A stretch of DNA of 64,000 nt, from assembly GCF_001884045.1 (NCBI RefSeq), contig NZ_MACF01000025.1, positions 62,001 through 126,000 of the forward strand. Direction: 5' to 3'. The notes beneath the pieces are model-generated. The model worked only from the letters and a program-made list of their open reading frames with translations, searched no databases and had not been told where the DNA came from. Positions 16,901 to 25,397 of this stretch are shown here, in pieces (position 1 is the first letter of the stretch; the number at the start of each line of letters is the position of its first letter). The DNA comes from Bacillus mobilis (GTDB lineage: Bacteria > Bacillota > Bacilli > Bacillales > Bacillaceae_G). The position numbers were made by a program, and so were the translations under genes.

Positions 16901-17665
16901 TTGAGTAGTAAAAAAGAACGGAAGAAGAATTCTTTTTTTCAACGAATACTTACAGTTGTTTTTTTAGGTACCTTTTTCTATTCAGTATATGAATTAGGTG
17001 ATATTTTCATGGATTACTATGAAAATCGTAAAGTAATGGCCGAAGCACAAAACATTTATGAAAAAAGTCCGATGGAAGAGCAATCACAAGACGGGGAAGT
17101 GCGTAAACAGTTCAAAGCTCTGCAGCAAATTAACCAAGAAATAGTTGGATGGATTACGATGGATGATACACAAATTAATTATCCAATCGTTCAAGCGAAA
17201 GACAATGATTACTATTTATTTCGTAATTATAAAGGTGAAGATATGAGAGCAGGAAGCATCTTTATGGACTATCGTAATGATGTGAAATCTCAAAATCGAA
17301 ATACTATTTTATATGGTCACCGTATGAAAGATGGTTCTATGTTTGGAAGTTTAAAGAAAATGTTAGATGAAGAGTTCTTCATGTCACATCGTAAATTATA
17401 TTACGATACATTATTTGAAGGATATGATCTTGAAGTGTTCTCGGTGTATACAACAACAACTGATTTTTATTACATTGAAACGGATTTTAGCACTGATACG
17501 GAATACACATCATTTTTGGAGAAAATCCAAGAAAAATCGTTGTACAAAACAGATACAAAATTGACAGCAAGTGATCAAATCGTAACACTTTCGACGTGTG
17601 ACTATGCACTTGATCCGGAAGCGGGAAGGTTAGTCGTGCATGCGAAACTAGTAAAAAGACAGTAA
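16901..17665 (+). CDS. srtB: Class B sortase
   Basis: SrtB is a membrane-anchored transpeptidase that cleaves the NPKTG-type signal of IsdC and attaches it to peptidoglycan. The 254-residue product has an N-terminal membrane anchor (about 13-32). The sortase fold carries the catalytic His in LYGHRMKDGS (His140), Cys in LSTCDYA (Cys233) and Arg in GRLVVHA (Arg243). The TTG start follows GAGGTGAT. It is the last gene of the isd operon, 31 bases after the ATPase, and is followed by a long bidirectional terminator shared with isdG. Confidence 0.95.
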   Translation: MSSKKERKKNSFFQRILTVVFLGTFFYSVYELGDIFMDYYENRKVMAEAQNIYEKSPMEEQSQDGEVRKQFKALQQINQEIVGWITMDDTQINYPIVQAKDNDYYLFRNYKGEDMRAGSIFMDYRNDVKSQNRNTILYGHRMKDGSMFGSLKKMLDEEFFMSHRKLYYDTLFEGYDLEVFSVYTTTTDFYYIETDFSTDTEYTSFLEKIQEKSLYKTDTKLTASDQIVTLSTCDYALDPEAGRLVVHAKLVKRQ

Positions 17666-17670
17666 ATAAA

Positions 17671-17718
17671 AAAGTATAGAATATGAGAAGTGGTAATGCT
17701 TCTCATATTCTATACTTT
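17671..17718. terminator. Bidirectional terminator between srtB and isdG
   Basis: A perfect 20-bp stem (17671-17690 with 17699-17718) around an 8-base loop. It is A-rich at one end and T-rich at the other, so it can stop transcripts from both converging genes. Confidence 0.9.
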
Positions 17719-17733
17719 AAAAAAGAAATATGT

Positions 17734-18057
17734 TTACTGTGCTGCAGCCATTGGCATACGTACAACTTTCACATCATAGTAAGAGATTTTATTATCAAGA
17801 ATATAATCTGGCATTCCACCTTGATGTGAGTGAGCTGCTTTAAATGCTGGGCTCTTCGTCCAACCTTGGAAATCTTCTTTTGCATTCCAGCGTGTGCTAA
17901 TTGTTACTTCATCATAATCAACTGTATTTTGCGTTAAAAGAACTTCTAATCCTAAAAAGCCTGGCATCGTTTCAACTTGACCTACTTTATTAAAACGATC
18001 AATTAATTTATGTCCATTTCCCTTTGTAATTTTAGCTGTATTTGTAACAATAATCAT
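17734..18057 (-). CDS. isdG: Haem-degrading monooxygenase IsdG
   Basis: IsdG opens imported haem in the cytoplasm and releases iron. The 107-residue ferredoxin-like ABM-domain protein keeps the residues known for catalysis in the family: Asn6, Trp66 and His76 (in KAAHSHQ), the last being the axial haem ligand. It has the usual family length. It is convergent with srtB but has its own promoter region with a strong Fur box (18114-18134), so it belongs to the same iron-starvation response. AGGAGGAAT precedes the ATG. Confidence 0.95.
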
Positions 18058-18113
18058 GTTTTATTCCTCCTATTAAATGTAGCCTGTATTTTCGAGAACT
18101 CATATACATTAAA

Positions 18114-18134
18114 TGATAATGAAAATCATTATCA
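18114..18134. promoter_or_regulatory. Strong Fur box between isdG and a rightward promoter
   Basis: GATAATGAAAATCATTATC (18115-18133) matches the classic 19-bp Fur box at nearly every position. It lies 57 bases upstream of isdG and directly abuts a rightward -35-like TTGTCA (18135-18140). Confidence 0.88.
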
Positions 18135-18309
18135 TTGTCAATGGTAAATGTGAAATATATAAGGATTTTTTCTATTATGTTGGACAGTAAGATTTCCATT
18201 TCAAAATGTAGTAAATATGTGGCCGTTAAGCGAGAGAATGGGCGAGTTGTACTAGCAAAGCAATAATATGGTATAGTGAAACGAGGTTATTTTTTAGCCT
18301 CGTTTTTTA
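18135..18309 (+). ncRNA. Candidate Fur-controlled small RNA
   Basis: TTGTCA (18135-18140) and TATAAG (18158-18163) are 17 bases apart next to the Fur box. A terminator ends at 18309, giving a possible transcript of about 140 bases from about 18170. There is no rightward gene upstream that needs this terminator. An ATG at 18177 opens a 29-codon frame, but it would lie only seven bases into such a transcript with no ribosome binding site. Alternatively the segment is the leader of the methyltransferase gene with an attenuator. This is inference from sequence pattern only. Confidence 0.3.
18279..18309 (+). terminator. Terminator upstream of the methyltransferase gene
   Basis: AACGAGG pairs with CCTCGTT, extended by T-G and T-A pairs, around a T-rich loop, followed by six T. 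Confidence 0.7.
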
Positions 18310-18358
18310 TATGCTTCCTACGAATTAGAAAGCATGCAAATGGAAAGGAAGTTATTAT

Positions 18359-19558
18359 ATGCGATCAGAAGTAACTGTAAAAATAAAACCGAAATTTATA
18401 AAAGAAATTAAAAGTGGATATCCGCTTATTTTAAAAGATGCAATTCAAAATTTAAATGATGTTCAGGAAGAAGGAACAATCATTAAAGTAGTAGATGAGA
18501 AGAATCAATTCATTGGAAAAGGCTATTATGGAAAACAAAATAAAGGATACGGCTGGATTTTAACGAGAAAAGAGAGTGAACAAATTAATCAATCTTTCTT
18601 TGAAAGTAAAATAAAATCTGCCTTACATAAACGAAAGCAATTTTACAAAGCAAGTGATACGACAGCATTCCGCGCCCTAAACGGTGAAGGTGATGGTCTT
18701 GGTGGCTTAATCATCGATTATTATGATGGCTATTATGTAGTAAGTTGGTATAGTGAAGGGATTTATACTTTCAGAGATGAGATTATAGCAGCTCTTCAAA
18801 AAGTAGCAAACTTTAAAGGCATTTATGAGAAAAAGCGTTTTGATACGAAAGGGAAATACATTGAAGGCGATGATTTCGTAGCAGGAGAGCGCGGCGAGTT
18901 CCCGCTTATCGTAAAAGAAAATGGTGTGAACTTTGCGGTGTATTTAAACGACGGAGCGATGGTTGGTGTATTTTTAGATCAGCGTAATGTTCGAAAACAA
19001 ATTCGTGATAAGTATGCAAAGGGAAGAACCGTGTTAAATATGTTCTCTTATACAGGTGCTTTCTCTGTATTTGCAGCGCTTGGCGGAGCGAGCAAAACGA
19101 CGAGTGTGGACCTTGCAAATCGTAGTTTAAGTAAAACGATTGAGCAGTTTAGTGTAAATGAAGTTGATTATGAAGCGCAAGACATTATTGTAGAAGATGT
19201 CTTTCTGTACTTCAAATATGCAGCTAAGAAAAAGATGAAATTTGATATGGTCGTACTTGACCCTCCAAGCTTTGCACGCTCAAAGAAATATACATTTAGT
19301 GCAGCGAAAGATTATAAAAACTTATTAAAAGAAACAATTGCGATTACAGAAAATAACGGGATTATCGTTGCTTCTACAAATTGTAGCGCATTTGATATGA
19401 AAAAGTTTAAAGGATTTATCGATACGGCATTTAAAGAAATGAATGGCAAATATAAAATATTAGAAGAACATTCTTTACCAGAAGACTTCCGTACCATTGA
19501 TCAATTTAAAGAAGGAGACTATTTAAAAGTAGTTTTCATCGAGAAAATTAAAGGTTAA
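18359..19558 (+). CDS. rlmI: Class I SAM-dependent rRNA methyltransferase, RlmI family
   Basis: RlmI-type enzymes methylate C5 of a cytidine in 23S rRNA. The 399-residue product has an N-terminal PUA-like domain (about 1-80) and an RFFRALNGEGDGLGGLIIDYY-like middle (here TAFRALNGEGDGLGGL). The Rossmann methyltransferase domain has NMFSYTGAFSVFAALGGA (motif I, about 223), the catalytic-type LDPPSFARSK (about 301) and STNCS near 340. AAAGGAAG precedes the ATG. It is flanked by terminators. The exact target base in Bacillus is inferred from the family. Confidence 0.88.
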   Translation: MRSEVTVKIKPKFIKEIKSGYPLILKDAIQNLNDVQEEGTIIKVVDEKNQFIGKGYYGKQNKGYGWILTRKESEQINQSFFESKIKSALHKRKQFYKASDTTAFRALNGEGDGLGGLIIDYYDGYYVVSWYSEGIYTFRDEIIAALQKVANFKGIYEKKRFDTKGKYIEGDDFVAGERGEFPLIVKENGVNFAVYLNDGAMVGVFLDQRNVRKQIRDKYAKGRTVLNMFSYTGAFSVFAALGGASKTTSVDLANRSLSKTIEQFSVNEVDYEAQDIIVEDVFLYFKYAAKKKMKFDMVVLDPPSFARSKKYTFSAAKDYKNLLKETIAITENNGIIVASTNCSAFDMKKFKGFIDTAFKEMNGKYKILEEHSLPEDFRTIDQFKEGDYLKVVFIEKIKG

Positions 19559-19563
19559 TAAAG

Positions 19564-19598
19564 AAAAAGGAGCTCGAGTTTACTTGAGCTCCTTTTCT
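19564..19598. terminator. Terminator shared by rlmI and ywbE
   Basis: AAGGAGCTCGAG and CTTGAGCTCCTT form a 12-bp stem with one G-T pair. There are A-runs before and T-runs after, so it is usable by both convergent genes. Confidence 0.8.
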
Positions 19599-19792
19599 TA
19601 TTGAATGATATTTTGTACTCTACCGACTTGCCCGTCCTGCAATCGCACTTTAATACCATGCGGATGGGAAGGGGAGTTTGTTAAAATATCTTTTACAATT
19701 CCACGTGTTAATTTTCCTGTTCGTTGATCTTGTTTTAATACAATATCAACTTCAAGACCGGGTGCGATATTAGAACGTTTTTGTCCGTTCAT
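19598..19792 (-). CDS. ywbE: YwbE family protein
   Basis: A 64-residue protein matching the YwbE family (RSNIAPGLEVDIVLKQDQ start, NSPSHPHGIKVRL motif and QVGRVQ end). The family is widespread in Firmicutes. Its fold is a small beta-barrel reminiscent of nucleic-acid-binding domains, and its function is not established. Its ATG follows the stop of the upstream 57-residue gene without any gap (TAAATG), which implies coupled translation. Confidence 0.88.
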   Translation of the reverse strand: MNGQKRSNIAPGLEVDIVLKQDQRTGKLTRGIVKDILTNSPSHPHGIKVRLQDGQVGRVQNIIQ

Positions 19793-19966
19793 TTATACAC
19801 CTGTACGTCTACGTTGGTTGTTTGTTTTCTTCGTTTGTTGGTTTTGTAATTTTTTTGTTTCCTGGCTTTGGTTTTTGGCACTTTGACCATTACCGCTACC
19901 TTGCTTTTTCTTTGCAAGTTGTTCGCGCATTAAATCAGCTAAGCTTACTTTTTTGTTTTCTGACAT
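19793..19966 (-). CDS. 57-residue basic low-complexity protein
   Basis: The ATG at 19966 follows GGAGAC and encodes MSENKKVSLADLMREQLA and then a Lys/Gln/Asn-rich, Arg-ended tail (TKKTNNQRRRTGV). The first part could be a short amphipathic helix; the rest looks disordered and basic, suggesting nucleic-acid or ribosome contact. I do not recognise a named family. It is directly coupled to ywbE, so the two products may act together. Confidence 0.7.
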   Translation of the reverse strand: MSENKKVSLADLMREQLAKKKQGSGNGQSAKNQSQETKKLQNQQTKKTNNQRRRTGV

Positions 19967-20136
19967 GATAAAGTCTCCTTTATATAAAGTTAATTATGAA
20001 CTATCGTAGTAAATTTCATCATATCATTGTTATGGAAGGAAGGGAAGTTGGTTTGAAAATTCATATAATTCTTCACAGTATTCATTCGTTACGATACAAT
20101 TAAAATGTTAATGTTTGTAAAAGAGGGGATAGACAT

Positions 20137-20829
20137 ATGTCACATCATATTTTATTAGTTGAAGATGACATCTCAATTCAAGAGATGGTGGAAAAGTATT
20201 TAATAAAAGAAGGTTTTCAAGTAACAATTGCGTCTGATGGAGAAGAGGGCGTGAGCACATATTTAAAAGGTTCATTTGATTTGATTATCCTTGATATTAT
20301 GATGCCAAAGCTAGATGGCTTAGAGGTTGTGCGAATCATTCGAGAAAAAAGTGCTGTTCCGATTTTAATGATGTCGGCAAAAGATACCGATGTTGATAAA
20401 GCTGTTGGATTAGGACTTGGGGCAGATGATTACATTTGTAAGCCGTTTTCTATGATTGAATTAGCTGCACGTGTAAAAGCAGGTATTCGGAGGTCTACGA
20501 AATATTCAGCTACAGAAGAAACTGAAAAGATGATTCAAATTGGTGATCTAACAATTGATCCAATTAATTTTACGGTTGAAAAAAACGGAAAATCCCTCAA
20601 ACTTACTTTAAAAGAATTTGAGATTTTAAAGCTATTCGTAAAGAATCAAAATCGCGTATTTACAAAAGCACAAATCTATACGTTAGTTTGGAACGAAGAG
20701 TATTACGGTGACGATAACGTTATTAATGTTCATATGAGAAGATTGCGTGAGAAAATCGAAAGTGATCCATCTAATCCAGAATATATTAAAACATTATGGG
20801 GAATCGGCTATAAGTTGGAAGTGATGTAA
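20137..20829 (+). CDS. OmpR-family response regulator, YcbL-like
   Basis: A 230-residue regulator with a receiver domain (about 1-115; phospho-acceptor Asp53 in LIILDIMMP, acidic pair Asp10/Asp11, Lys in ICKPFS). Its winged-helix DNA-binding domain (about 130-230) has the VWNEEYYGDDNVINVHMRRLREK pattern typical of OmpR regulators. AGAGGGG precedes the ATG. The kinase gene starts one base after its stop. The kinase/ABC arrangement downstream resembles B. subtilis ycbLMNO, so it likely controls the adjacent exporter genes. Confidence 0.88.
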   Translation: MSHHILLVEDDISIQEMVEKYLIKEGFQVTIASDGEEGVSTYLKGSFDLIILDIMMPKLDGLEVVRIIREKSAVPILMMSAKDTDVDKAVGLGLGADDYICKPFSMIELAARVKAGIRRSTKYSATEETEKMIQIGDLTIDPINFTVEKNGKSLKLTLKEFEILKLFVKNQNRVFTKAQIYTLVWNEEYYGDDNVINVHMRRLREKIESDPSNPEYIKTLWGIGYKLEVM

Positions 20830-20830
20830 T

Positions 20831-21766
20831 ATGGTCAATTTGTTAATAGGTATTATTTTTATATTGTTATGCGTCATTTACATACAATATAAAATGAGAA
20901 AAAATAGTAGTAAAAATTTACGATACACATATGAAAAGCTAGAAAGTATTGTAAATGGACAAACAGATGAGAAGTTACTCGTTATGACAGATGATCTAGA
21001 ATTGCAAAAATTATTGGTGGCAATTAATCAATTATTAGATGCAAAACAGAAAACGAATGCAGATCATGCAAAAGTAGAAATTTCGATGAGAAAAATGCTT
21101 TCAAATATTTCGCATGATTTAAAGACACCATTAACAGTTATTCTTGGATATACAGAAATGTTAAATAAGGATAAAACGATAAATAAAGAAGAACAGCAAA
21201 TATTACTTGAAAAGGTGCACGTGAAAACACTAGAAGTAATGGAACTAATTCATAAGTTTTTTGACTTAGCAAAATTAGAATCTGGTGACAAAGCAATCGA
21301 GATGACGAAAGTAAATATGAATGAAGTTTGTCGGGAAAAGATTTTATCTTTTTATGATTTAGTGACGACGAAAGGGTTTCAAGTTCATATTGATATACCA
21401 GAAAGAAATATATATGCACTTGGAAATGTAGAAGTATTAGGCAGGGTGTTAAATAATTTAATATCAAATGCGATTACATATGGAGACGATGGAAAGACAC
21501 TCGGTATGATGTTAAGAGATGATGAAACGAATGTGTATATAGATGTATGGGATACAGGAAAAGGAATTGATGAATCTCATATTGATAAAGTGTTTGAGCG
21601 TATGTACACACTAGAAGATTCCAGAAATAGATTGTATCAAGGAAGCGGTTTAGGGTTAACGATTACGAAAAGGCTTGTGGAAGCGATGGACGGAGAAATA
21701 CATCTTTCTAGTAAGCCGTATGAAAAAACAATTTTTACAGTTGTATTAAAAAAGATGCTGTTTTAG
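20831..21766 (+). CDS. Sensor histidine kinase with minimal input domain, YcbM-like
   Basis: A 311-residue kinase with a single N-terminal membrane helix (about 3-20) and almost no extracellular part. A dimerisation/phospho-acceptor region follows (NISHDLKTP, His95), then the HATPase domain (NNLISNAITYG about 218, DTGKGI, GSGLGLTITKRL). Such kinases usually sense through partner membrane proteins, here perhaps the ABC permeases encoded downstream. It overlaps the regulator transcriptionally and is followed by a terminator before the ABC genes. Confidence 0.88.
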   Translation: MVNLLIGIIFILLCVIYIQYKMRKNSSKNLRYTYEKLESIVNGQTDEKLLVMTDDLELQKLLVAINQLLDAKQKTNADHAKVEISMRKMLSNISHDLKTPLTVILGYTEMLNKDKTINKEEQQILLEKVHVKTLEVMELIHKFFDLAKLESGDKAIEMTKVNMNEVCREKILSFYDLVTTKGFQVHIDIPERNIYALGNVEVLGRVLNNLISNAITYGDDGKTLGMMLRDDETNVYIDVWDTGKGIDESHIDKVFERMYTLEDSRNRLYQGSGLGLTITKRLVEAMDGEIHLSSKPYEKTIFTVVLKKMLF

Positions 21767-21799
21767 CTTGTAGAGAAGTAGATTCTACAAGCTTTTTTT
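21765..21799 (+). terminator. Terminator after the sensor kinase gene
   Basis: AGCTTGTAGA pairs with TCTACAAGCT, overlapping the stop codon, followed by seven T. The ABC genes downstream therefore probably have their own promoter, located in 21800-21880. Confidence 0.8.
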
Positions 21800-21891
21800 C
21801 AGCGTAAGGAATTTGTAAGGAACGGGTAAGAAAAAAGAGAATTCCGTTGTCTATTATAGAAGTATAAGGTAGTGCGAAAGGAGACAGTGAC

Positions 21892-22815
21892 ATGACATAT
21901 ATATTAAAAACGAATCAGTTAACGAAAGTGTTTAAAGGGAAAGAAGTTATTTCTAGCGTTAACATGCATGTGAAAAAGGGAGAGATATACGGTTTCTTAG
22001 GACCGAATGGTGCAGGTAAAACAACGATTATGAAAATGATCACAAATTTAATAAAACCGACGAGCGGTGATATTGAAATTTTTGGTGAGAAGTTAACAGA
22101 TACATCTTATGAATTGTTAAAGCGAATGGGGACAATTATCGAATATCCAATTTTTTATGATAAATTAACGGCGAAGGAAAACCTAGAATTACATTGTGAA
22201 TATATGGGGTATTACGATAAAAACGCAATTGATCATGCTTTAAACTTAGTGAAACTGCACGGTATAGACGATAAAAAGGTAAAAGATTTTTCATTAGGGA
22301 TGAAGCAACGACTGGGTATTGCAAGGGCAATCATGACAAAGCCAGAATTACTTATTTTAGATGAGCCAATTAACGGTTTAGATCCAATTGGTATTAAAGA
22401 ATTAAGAGATTTATTTAAAATGCTTTGCAAAGAATATGGTATTACGTTATTAGTTTCTAGTCATATTTTAGGCGAGATGGAACAAATGGCGGATACAATT
22501 GGTGTAATTCAAAATGGAAAACTAATAAAAGAAGTTTCAATGAAGAGTATTAACGGAAAACAAACAGAGTACATTGAAATTACTGTTCCTGATGTGAAGT
22601 GTGCAGCTTATATTTTAGAAGATAAACTCGGTATAAAAAATTACAAAATAATGAGTGGAAACATGATTCGTGTGTATGAATTGAAGGCGACGCAGCAAGC
22701 TATTTCAAAAGCACTTATTATGAACGATGTAGAAATTGAAAGTATTAATAAGAAACATAGTTCCTTAGAAGAATATTTCTTAAATGTAATGGATGGAGAG
22801 GGCATTCATGCTTAA
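21892..22815 (+). CDS. ABC transporter ATP-binding protein, YcbN/BcrA-like
   Basis: A 307-residue ATPase with Walker A GPNGAGKTT (about 39), signature LGMKQRLGIARA (about 134), Walker B LLILDEPINGLDP (about 155) and a switch His in SSHILGEMEQ. A C-terminal extension of about 90 residues is typical of the bacitracin/lantibiotic-resistance exporters. It pairs with the permeases encoded downstream. AAAGGAGAC precedes the ATG. The substrate is unknown; peptide antibiotics are the usual substrates of relatives. Confidence 0.87.
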   Translation: MTYILKTNQLTKVFKGKEVISSVNMHVKKGEIYGFLGPNGAGKTTIMKMITNLIKPTSGDIEIFGEKLTDTSYELLKRMGTIIEYPIFYDKLTAKENLELHCEYMGYYDKNAIDHALNLVKLHGIDDKKVKDFSLGMKQRLGIARAIMTKPELLILDEPINGLDPIGIKELRDLFKMLCKEYGITLLVSSHILGEMEQMADTIGVIQNGKLIKEVSMKSINGKQTEYIEITVPDVKCAAYILEDKLGIKNYKIMSGNMIRVYELKATQQAISKALIMNDVEIESINKKHSSLEEYFLNVMDGEGIHA

Positions 22816-22969
22816 CGGATTGTTAGTGAATCTAGTAAGTGGATTGATTGTAATGTTCATAAGTGGGATTTTATATTATAGAAAACCTGAGCGGAAATGG
22901 TTGTTAATTCTAATAGTGATAGGGATGTTAAGCTTTGTTACTGCTGGAATTAGAATGTTACCAGTGTAG
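22808..22969 (+). CDS. 53-residue two-helix membrane protein
   Basis: The ATG at 22808 overlaps the last eight bases of the ATPase gene. The frame encodes MLNGLLVNLVSGLIVMFISG, a short basic loop (YYRKPERKW), a second hydrophobic helix and RMLPV. Two helices linked by a positively charged loop suggest an inner-membrane subunit. Overlap with the ATPase gene and position before the permease suggest it is an accessory part of this exporter. I do not recognise a family. Confidence 0.65.
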   Translation: MLNGLLVNLVSGLIVMFISGILYYRKPERKWLLILIVIGMLSFVTAGIRMLPV

Positions 22970-23003
22970 AGAAAGTTATATAAAGAATGGAGGCGTGGTT
23001 TAT

Positions 23004-23708
23004 ATGTTTAAATTAATGAAGCTCGAATGGAAGAAACATCAATTATCTAGTTACTTTAAAGGGGTAGCCATTTGTATTATAGCAATTTTTGCTGCGGTAA
23101 GTCTTATGGGGTTGGGAGCGAAAGGTGAAGCAGATGCGGCGCTCACTGATTTCACAAAATATATGACTTTAGCAAATATATTTATTAGGATGACATTTCT
23201 TATTTTTAGTGCGGTCATTTTATCACGTTTAGTAATTGATGAATATAAGAATAAAACAATGCAACTACTATTTATGTACCCACTACAAAGGAAATTGCTG
23301 ATGAGGGCGAAATTAACAATTGTTTTCAGTTTTTGTTTTATCAGCATGATTATCGCTACTTTCAGTATTAGCTTGCTCATATTTTTTATGAACCCAATGG
23401 TGGGGCTAATTGAAACACCTATTATGATGGGCGAAATCATAGCTACCGTTCCAGCTACTTTTATAAGTGCATTTATGATATCTGGTATAAGCTTAATTCC
23501 TTTATTTTTTGGGATGAGAAAGAAATCAACACCGACAACGATTACCTCTGCAGTAATAATTGGGATGCTAATGAACAGTAACGTTGGTCCTGGAAACGGT
23601 CAAGTAAGTATGTATGATTTTATATTTATCCCAATTGTACTCTGTTTATTAGGAATGTTTATTAGTTATCTATCGTATCGTAAAATCGACAAGATCGATG
23701 TGGCGTGA
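23004..23708 (+). CDS. ABC transporter permease 1, ABC-2 type
   Basis: A 234-residue membrane protein with about six hydrophobic segments and short loops. It opens MFKLMKLEWKKHQLSSYFKG, the N-terminal pattern of YcbO/BcrB-like permeases. The conserved block KNKTMQLLFMYPLQRKLLM lies near residue 80. The ATG at 23004 is 10 bases after GGAGG; longer upstream in-frame sequence belongs to the 53-residue gene region. It shares its plan and several motifs with the second permease at 24640 (ISLIPLFFGMRKKSTPTTI here, ISLIPLYFGMRKRSVPTTI there), so the two are paralogues. Confidence 0.85.
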   Translation: MFKLMKLEWKKHQLSSYFKGVAICIIAIFAAVSLMGLGAKGEADAALTDFTKYMTLANIFIRMTFLIFSAVILSRLVIDEYKNKTMQLLFMYPLQRKLLMRAKLTIVFSFCFISMIIATFSISLLIFFMNPMVGLIETPIMMGEIIATVPATFISAFMISGISLIPLFFGMRKKSTPTTITSAVIIGMLMNSNVGPGNGQVSMYDFIFIPIVLCLLGMFISYLSYRKIDKIDVA

Positions 23709-23742
23709 AGCAAGCCTAAAACAAAAACGAACTGAGGTATGA

Positions 23743-24615
23743 ATGGTGAAAAAAATAATAGTAATTGCAATATTATTTTTGACAATTGCTAGTGCGGTTT
23801 TTGGTTTTAAGACATTTCAGGGGAAAGATTTTAAGAAAGAACAGTCTTTTGAGATAAATGATATAAAAGAAATAGAAGTGGACAATGAAAACTGGGATAT
23901 TGAATTTAAAAGTACAGACGCTAACAAAATAGTGATTTTCGCTCAAGGTCAACGAGCAGATAAAAATCTAGATCCCGTCGAAATAGAACATGAAGGAAAT
24001 AAAGTTGTGATTAAGCAAAAGCAAAAGATGAACAGATTCTTTAATGGTTTTACGTTTCGGAAGAAAAATAGTATATCTATAGCTATTCCGAAGAAAGAAA
24101 TAGATAAAATTGTATTAAATAATAAATCGGGTGATGTGAAAATAAGGGGTATAGAAGTGAAAAATATTGTGACAAAAAGTGAGTCTGGAGATGAAATGGT
24201 TGTAGGACTATCGGCAGATAAGGGGGAGTTCACATCCGAAAGTGGAGATTTAATGTTAAAAGATAGTTCGTTACAAGAAGTAAATATAACTTCTACTACT
24301 GGCGATAATTATGTGAACAATATAAAAAACGAAAATATGAACATCACTTCAACATCCGGTGAAGTATTACTGAAAGATATGAAAGAAGGAAAATCACTAT
24401 TTGTAGAAACAAAATCAGGAGATATTGGCGTACGGTATAAAGGTGTTCCGACATCTTTAAAACTTACGGCTAAAAGTAATTCGTCTGACGTAATGGTGAA
24501 TGTAAAAGGACTTAAGAAAGATAAAAATACAGAAAAGATAAAAGCAGGAACCATTGGTGATGCAAAAAACAAAGTGAAGATTTTAAGTGAAACAGGAGCG
24601 ATTTATATCGATTAA
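23743..24615 (+). CDS. DUF4097/LiaG-like beta-strand repeat protein
   Basis: A 290-residue protein with one N-terminal membrane helix (about 4-22). A repetitive beta-rich region follows, with Ser-Gly-Asp turns (NKSGDVKI, SESGDEMV, SESGDLML, STTGDNY, STSGEVLL, TKSGDIGV), the hallmark of the DUF4097 family that includes LiaG. It is likely membrane-anchored with the solenoid outside. Relatives are found in cell-envelope stress operons. Here it sits between two paralogous ABC permease genes under a two-component system, which suggests an envelope-stress role. Confidence 0.8.
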   Translation: MVKKIIVIAILFLTIASAVFGFKTFQGKDFKKEQSFEINDIKEIEVDNENWDIEFKSTDANKIVIFAQGQRADKNLDPVEIEHEGNKVVIKQKQKMNRFFNGFTFRKKNSISIAIPKKEIDKIVLNNKSGDVKIRGIEVKNIVTKSESGDEMVVGLSADKGEFTSESGDLMLKDSSLQEVNITSTTGDNYVNNIKNENMNITSTSGEVLLKDMKEGKSLFVETKSGDIGVRYKGVPTSLKLTAKSNSSDVMVNVKGLKKDKNTEKIKAGTIGDAKNKVKILSETGAIYID

Positions 24616-24639
24616 AATGTAAATGAAAGGAGGACTATT

Positions 24640-25335
24640 ATGCTACGTCTTATGAAGCTAGAGTTGAAAAAGTTTAAGCTTGGATGGTATGTGAGGGGAG
24701 CGATTATTGCAAATATCGCTATACTGGCATTACTGATTTTTACGAGCATCGTTTCTCAAATAGAAGGAGAACCAGAAATGAGAGATCCACAGATGGTTTT
24801 GTTAATGGCTAGTACATTAGTAAGAGCAACATTTATTATTTTTGGTAGTGTGTTAATCGCAAGGTTAATAATTGGTGAATATAAAAACAAAACAATACTA
24901 CTGATGTTTTCTTATCCAATTAACCGAAAGAAAATGATGGTTAGTAAGTTGGTTATTACAGCAACATTAACATTTATAACAGTTATTTTATCTAATATTT
25001 TAGTAGTAGGAATGTTCTTTGGGATAGATAGCTATTTTTCAATTCTTCCTAATTCATTCACAGTAGATCAATTGACACGAGAAGGGATAAACCTTGTCCC
25101 TTTAGCTATTGCTACTGCGGGAATAAGTTTAATCCCATTATATTTTGGAATGCGTAAACGTTCGGTGCCGACTACAATTGTTTCATCTCTTATCGTTGTA
25201 GCAATTGCAATGAATAGCAACCCAACGTTTACTACAGCAACTTTTCTTCCTCTTCAACTAGTATTGGCAGCAATTGGAATTGTGATTGCATGTTACGGAA
25301 TTAAAAATATAGAGAAGGAAGATGTAACTGTATGA
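24640..25335 (+). CDS. ABC transporter permease 2, ABC-2 type
   Basis: A 231-residue membrane protein with about six hydrophobic segments, paralogous to the permease at 23004. It has the same MLRLMKLELKKFKLGWY opening pattern, the KNKTILLMFSYPINRKKMM block and the FGMRKRSVPTTI block. The two may form a heterodimeric channel with the single ATPase. AAAGGAGG lies before the ATG, 24 bases after the DUF4097 gene. It is the last gene of the exporter operon and is followed by a terminator. Confidence 0.85.
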   Translation: MLRLMKLELKKFKLGWYVRGAIIANIAILALLIFTSIVSQIEGEPEMRDPQMVLLMASTLVRATFIIFGSVLIARLIIGEYKNKTILLMFSYPINRKKMMVSKLVITATLTFITVILSNILVVGMFFGIDSYFSILPNSFTVDQLTREGINLVPLAIATAGISLIPLYFGMRKRSVPTTIVSSLIVVAIAMNSNPTFTTATFLPLQLVLAAIGIVIACYGIKNIEKEDVTV

Positions 25336-25345
25336 CAAGAATAAG

Positions 25346-25378
25346 AAAAAAGAGTTGGCGTTACACCAACTCTTTTTT
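25346..25378. terminator. Terminator after the YcbLMNO-like module
   Basis: AAAAAAGAGTTGG and CCAACTCTTTTTT form a perfect 13-bp stem, usable by both converging genes. Confidence 0.85.
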
Positions 25379-25397
25379 GTATATGTATGCTTCGTTA

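Noticed and set aside
18177-18266. A 29-codon open frame between the Fur box and the terminator upstream of rlmI
   Set aside because: The AAGGA before it overlaps the -10 of the only good promoter, so a transcript from there would lack a ribosome binding site; kept only as part of the small-RNA candidate.
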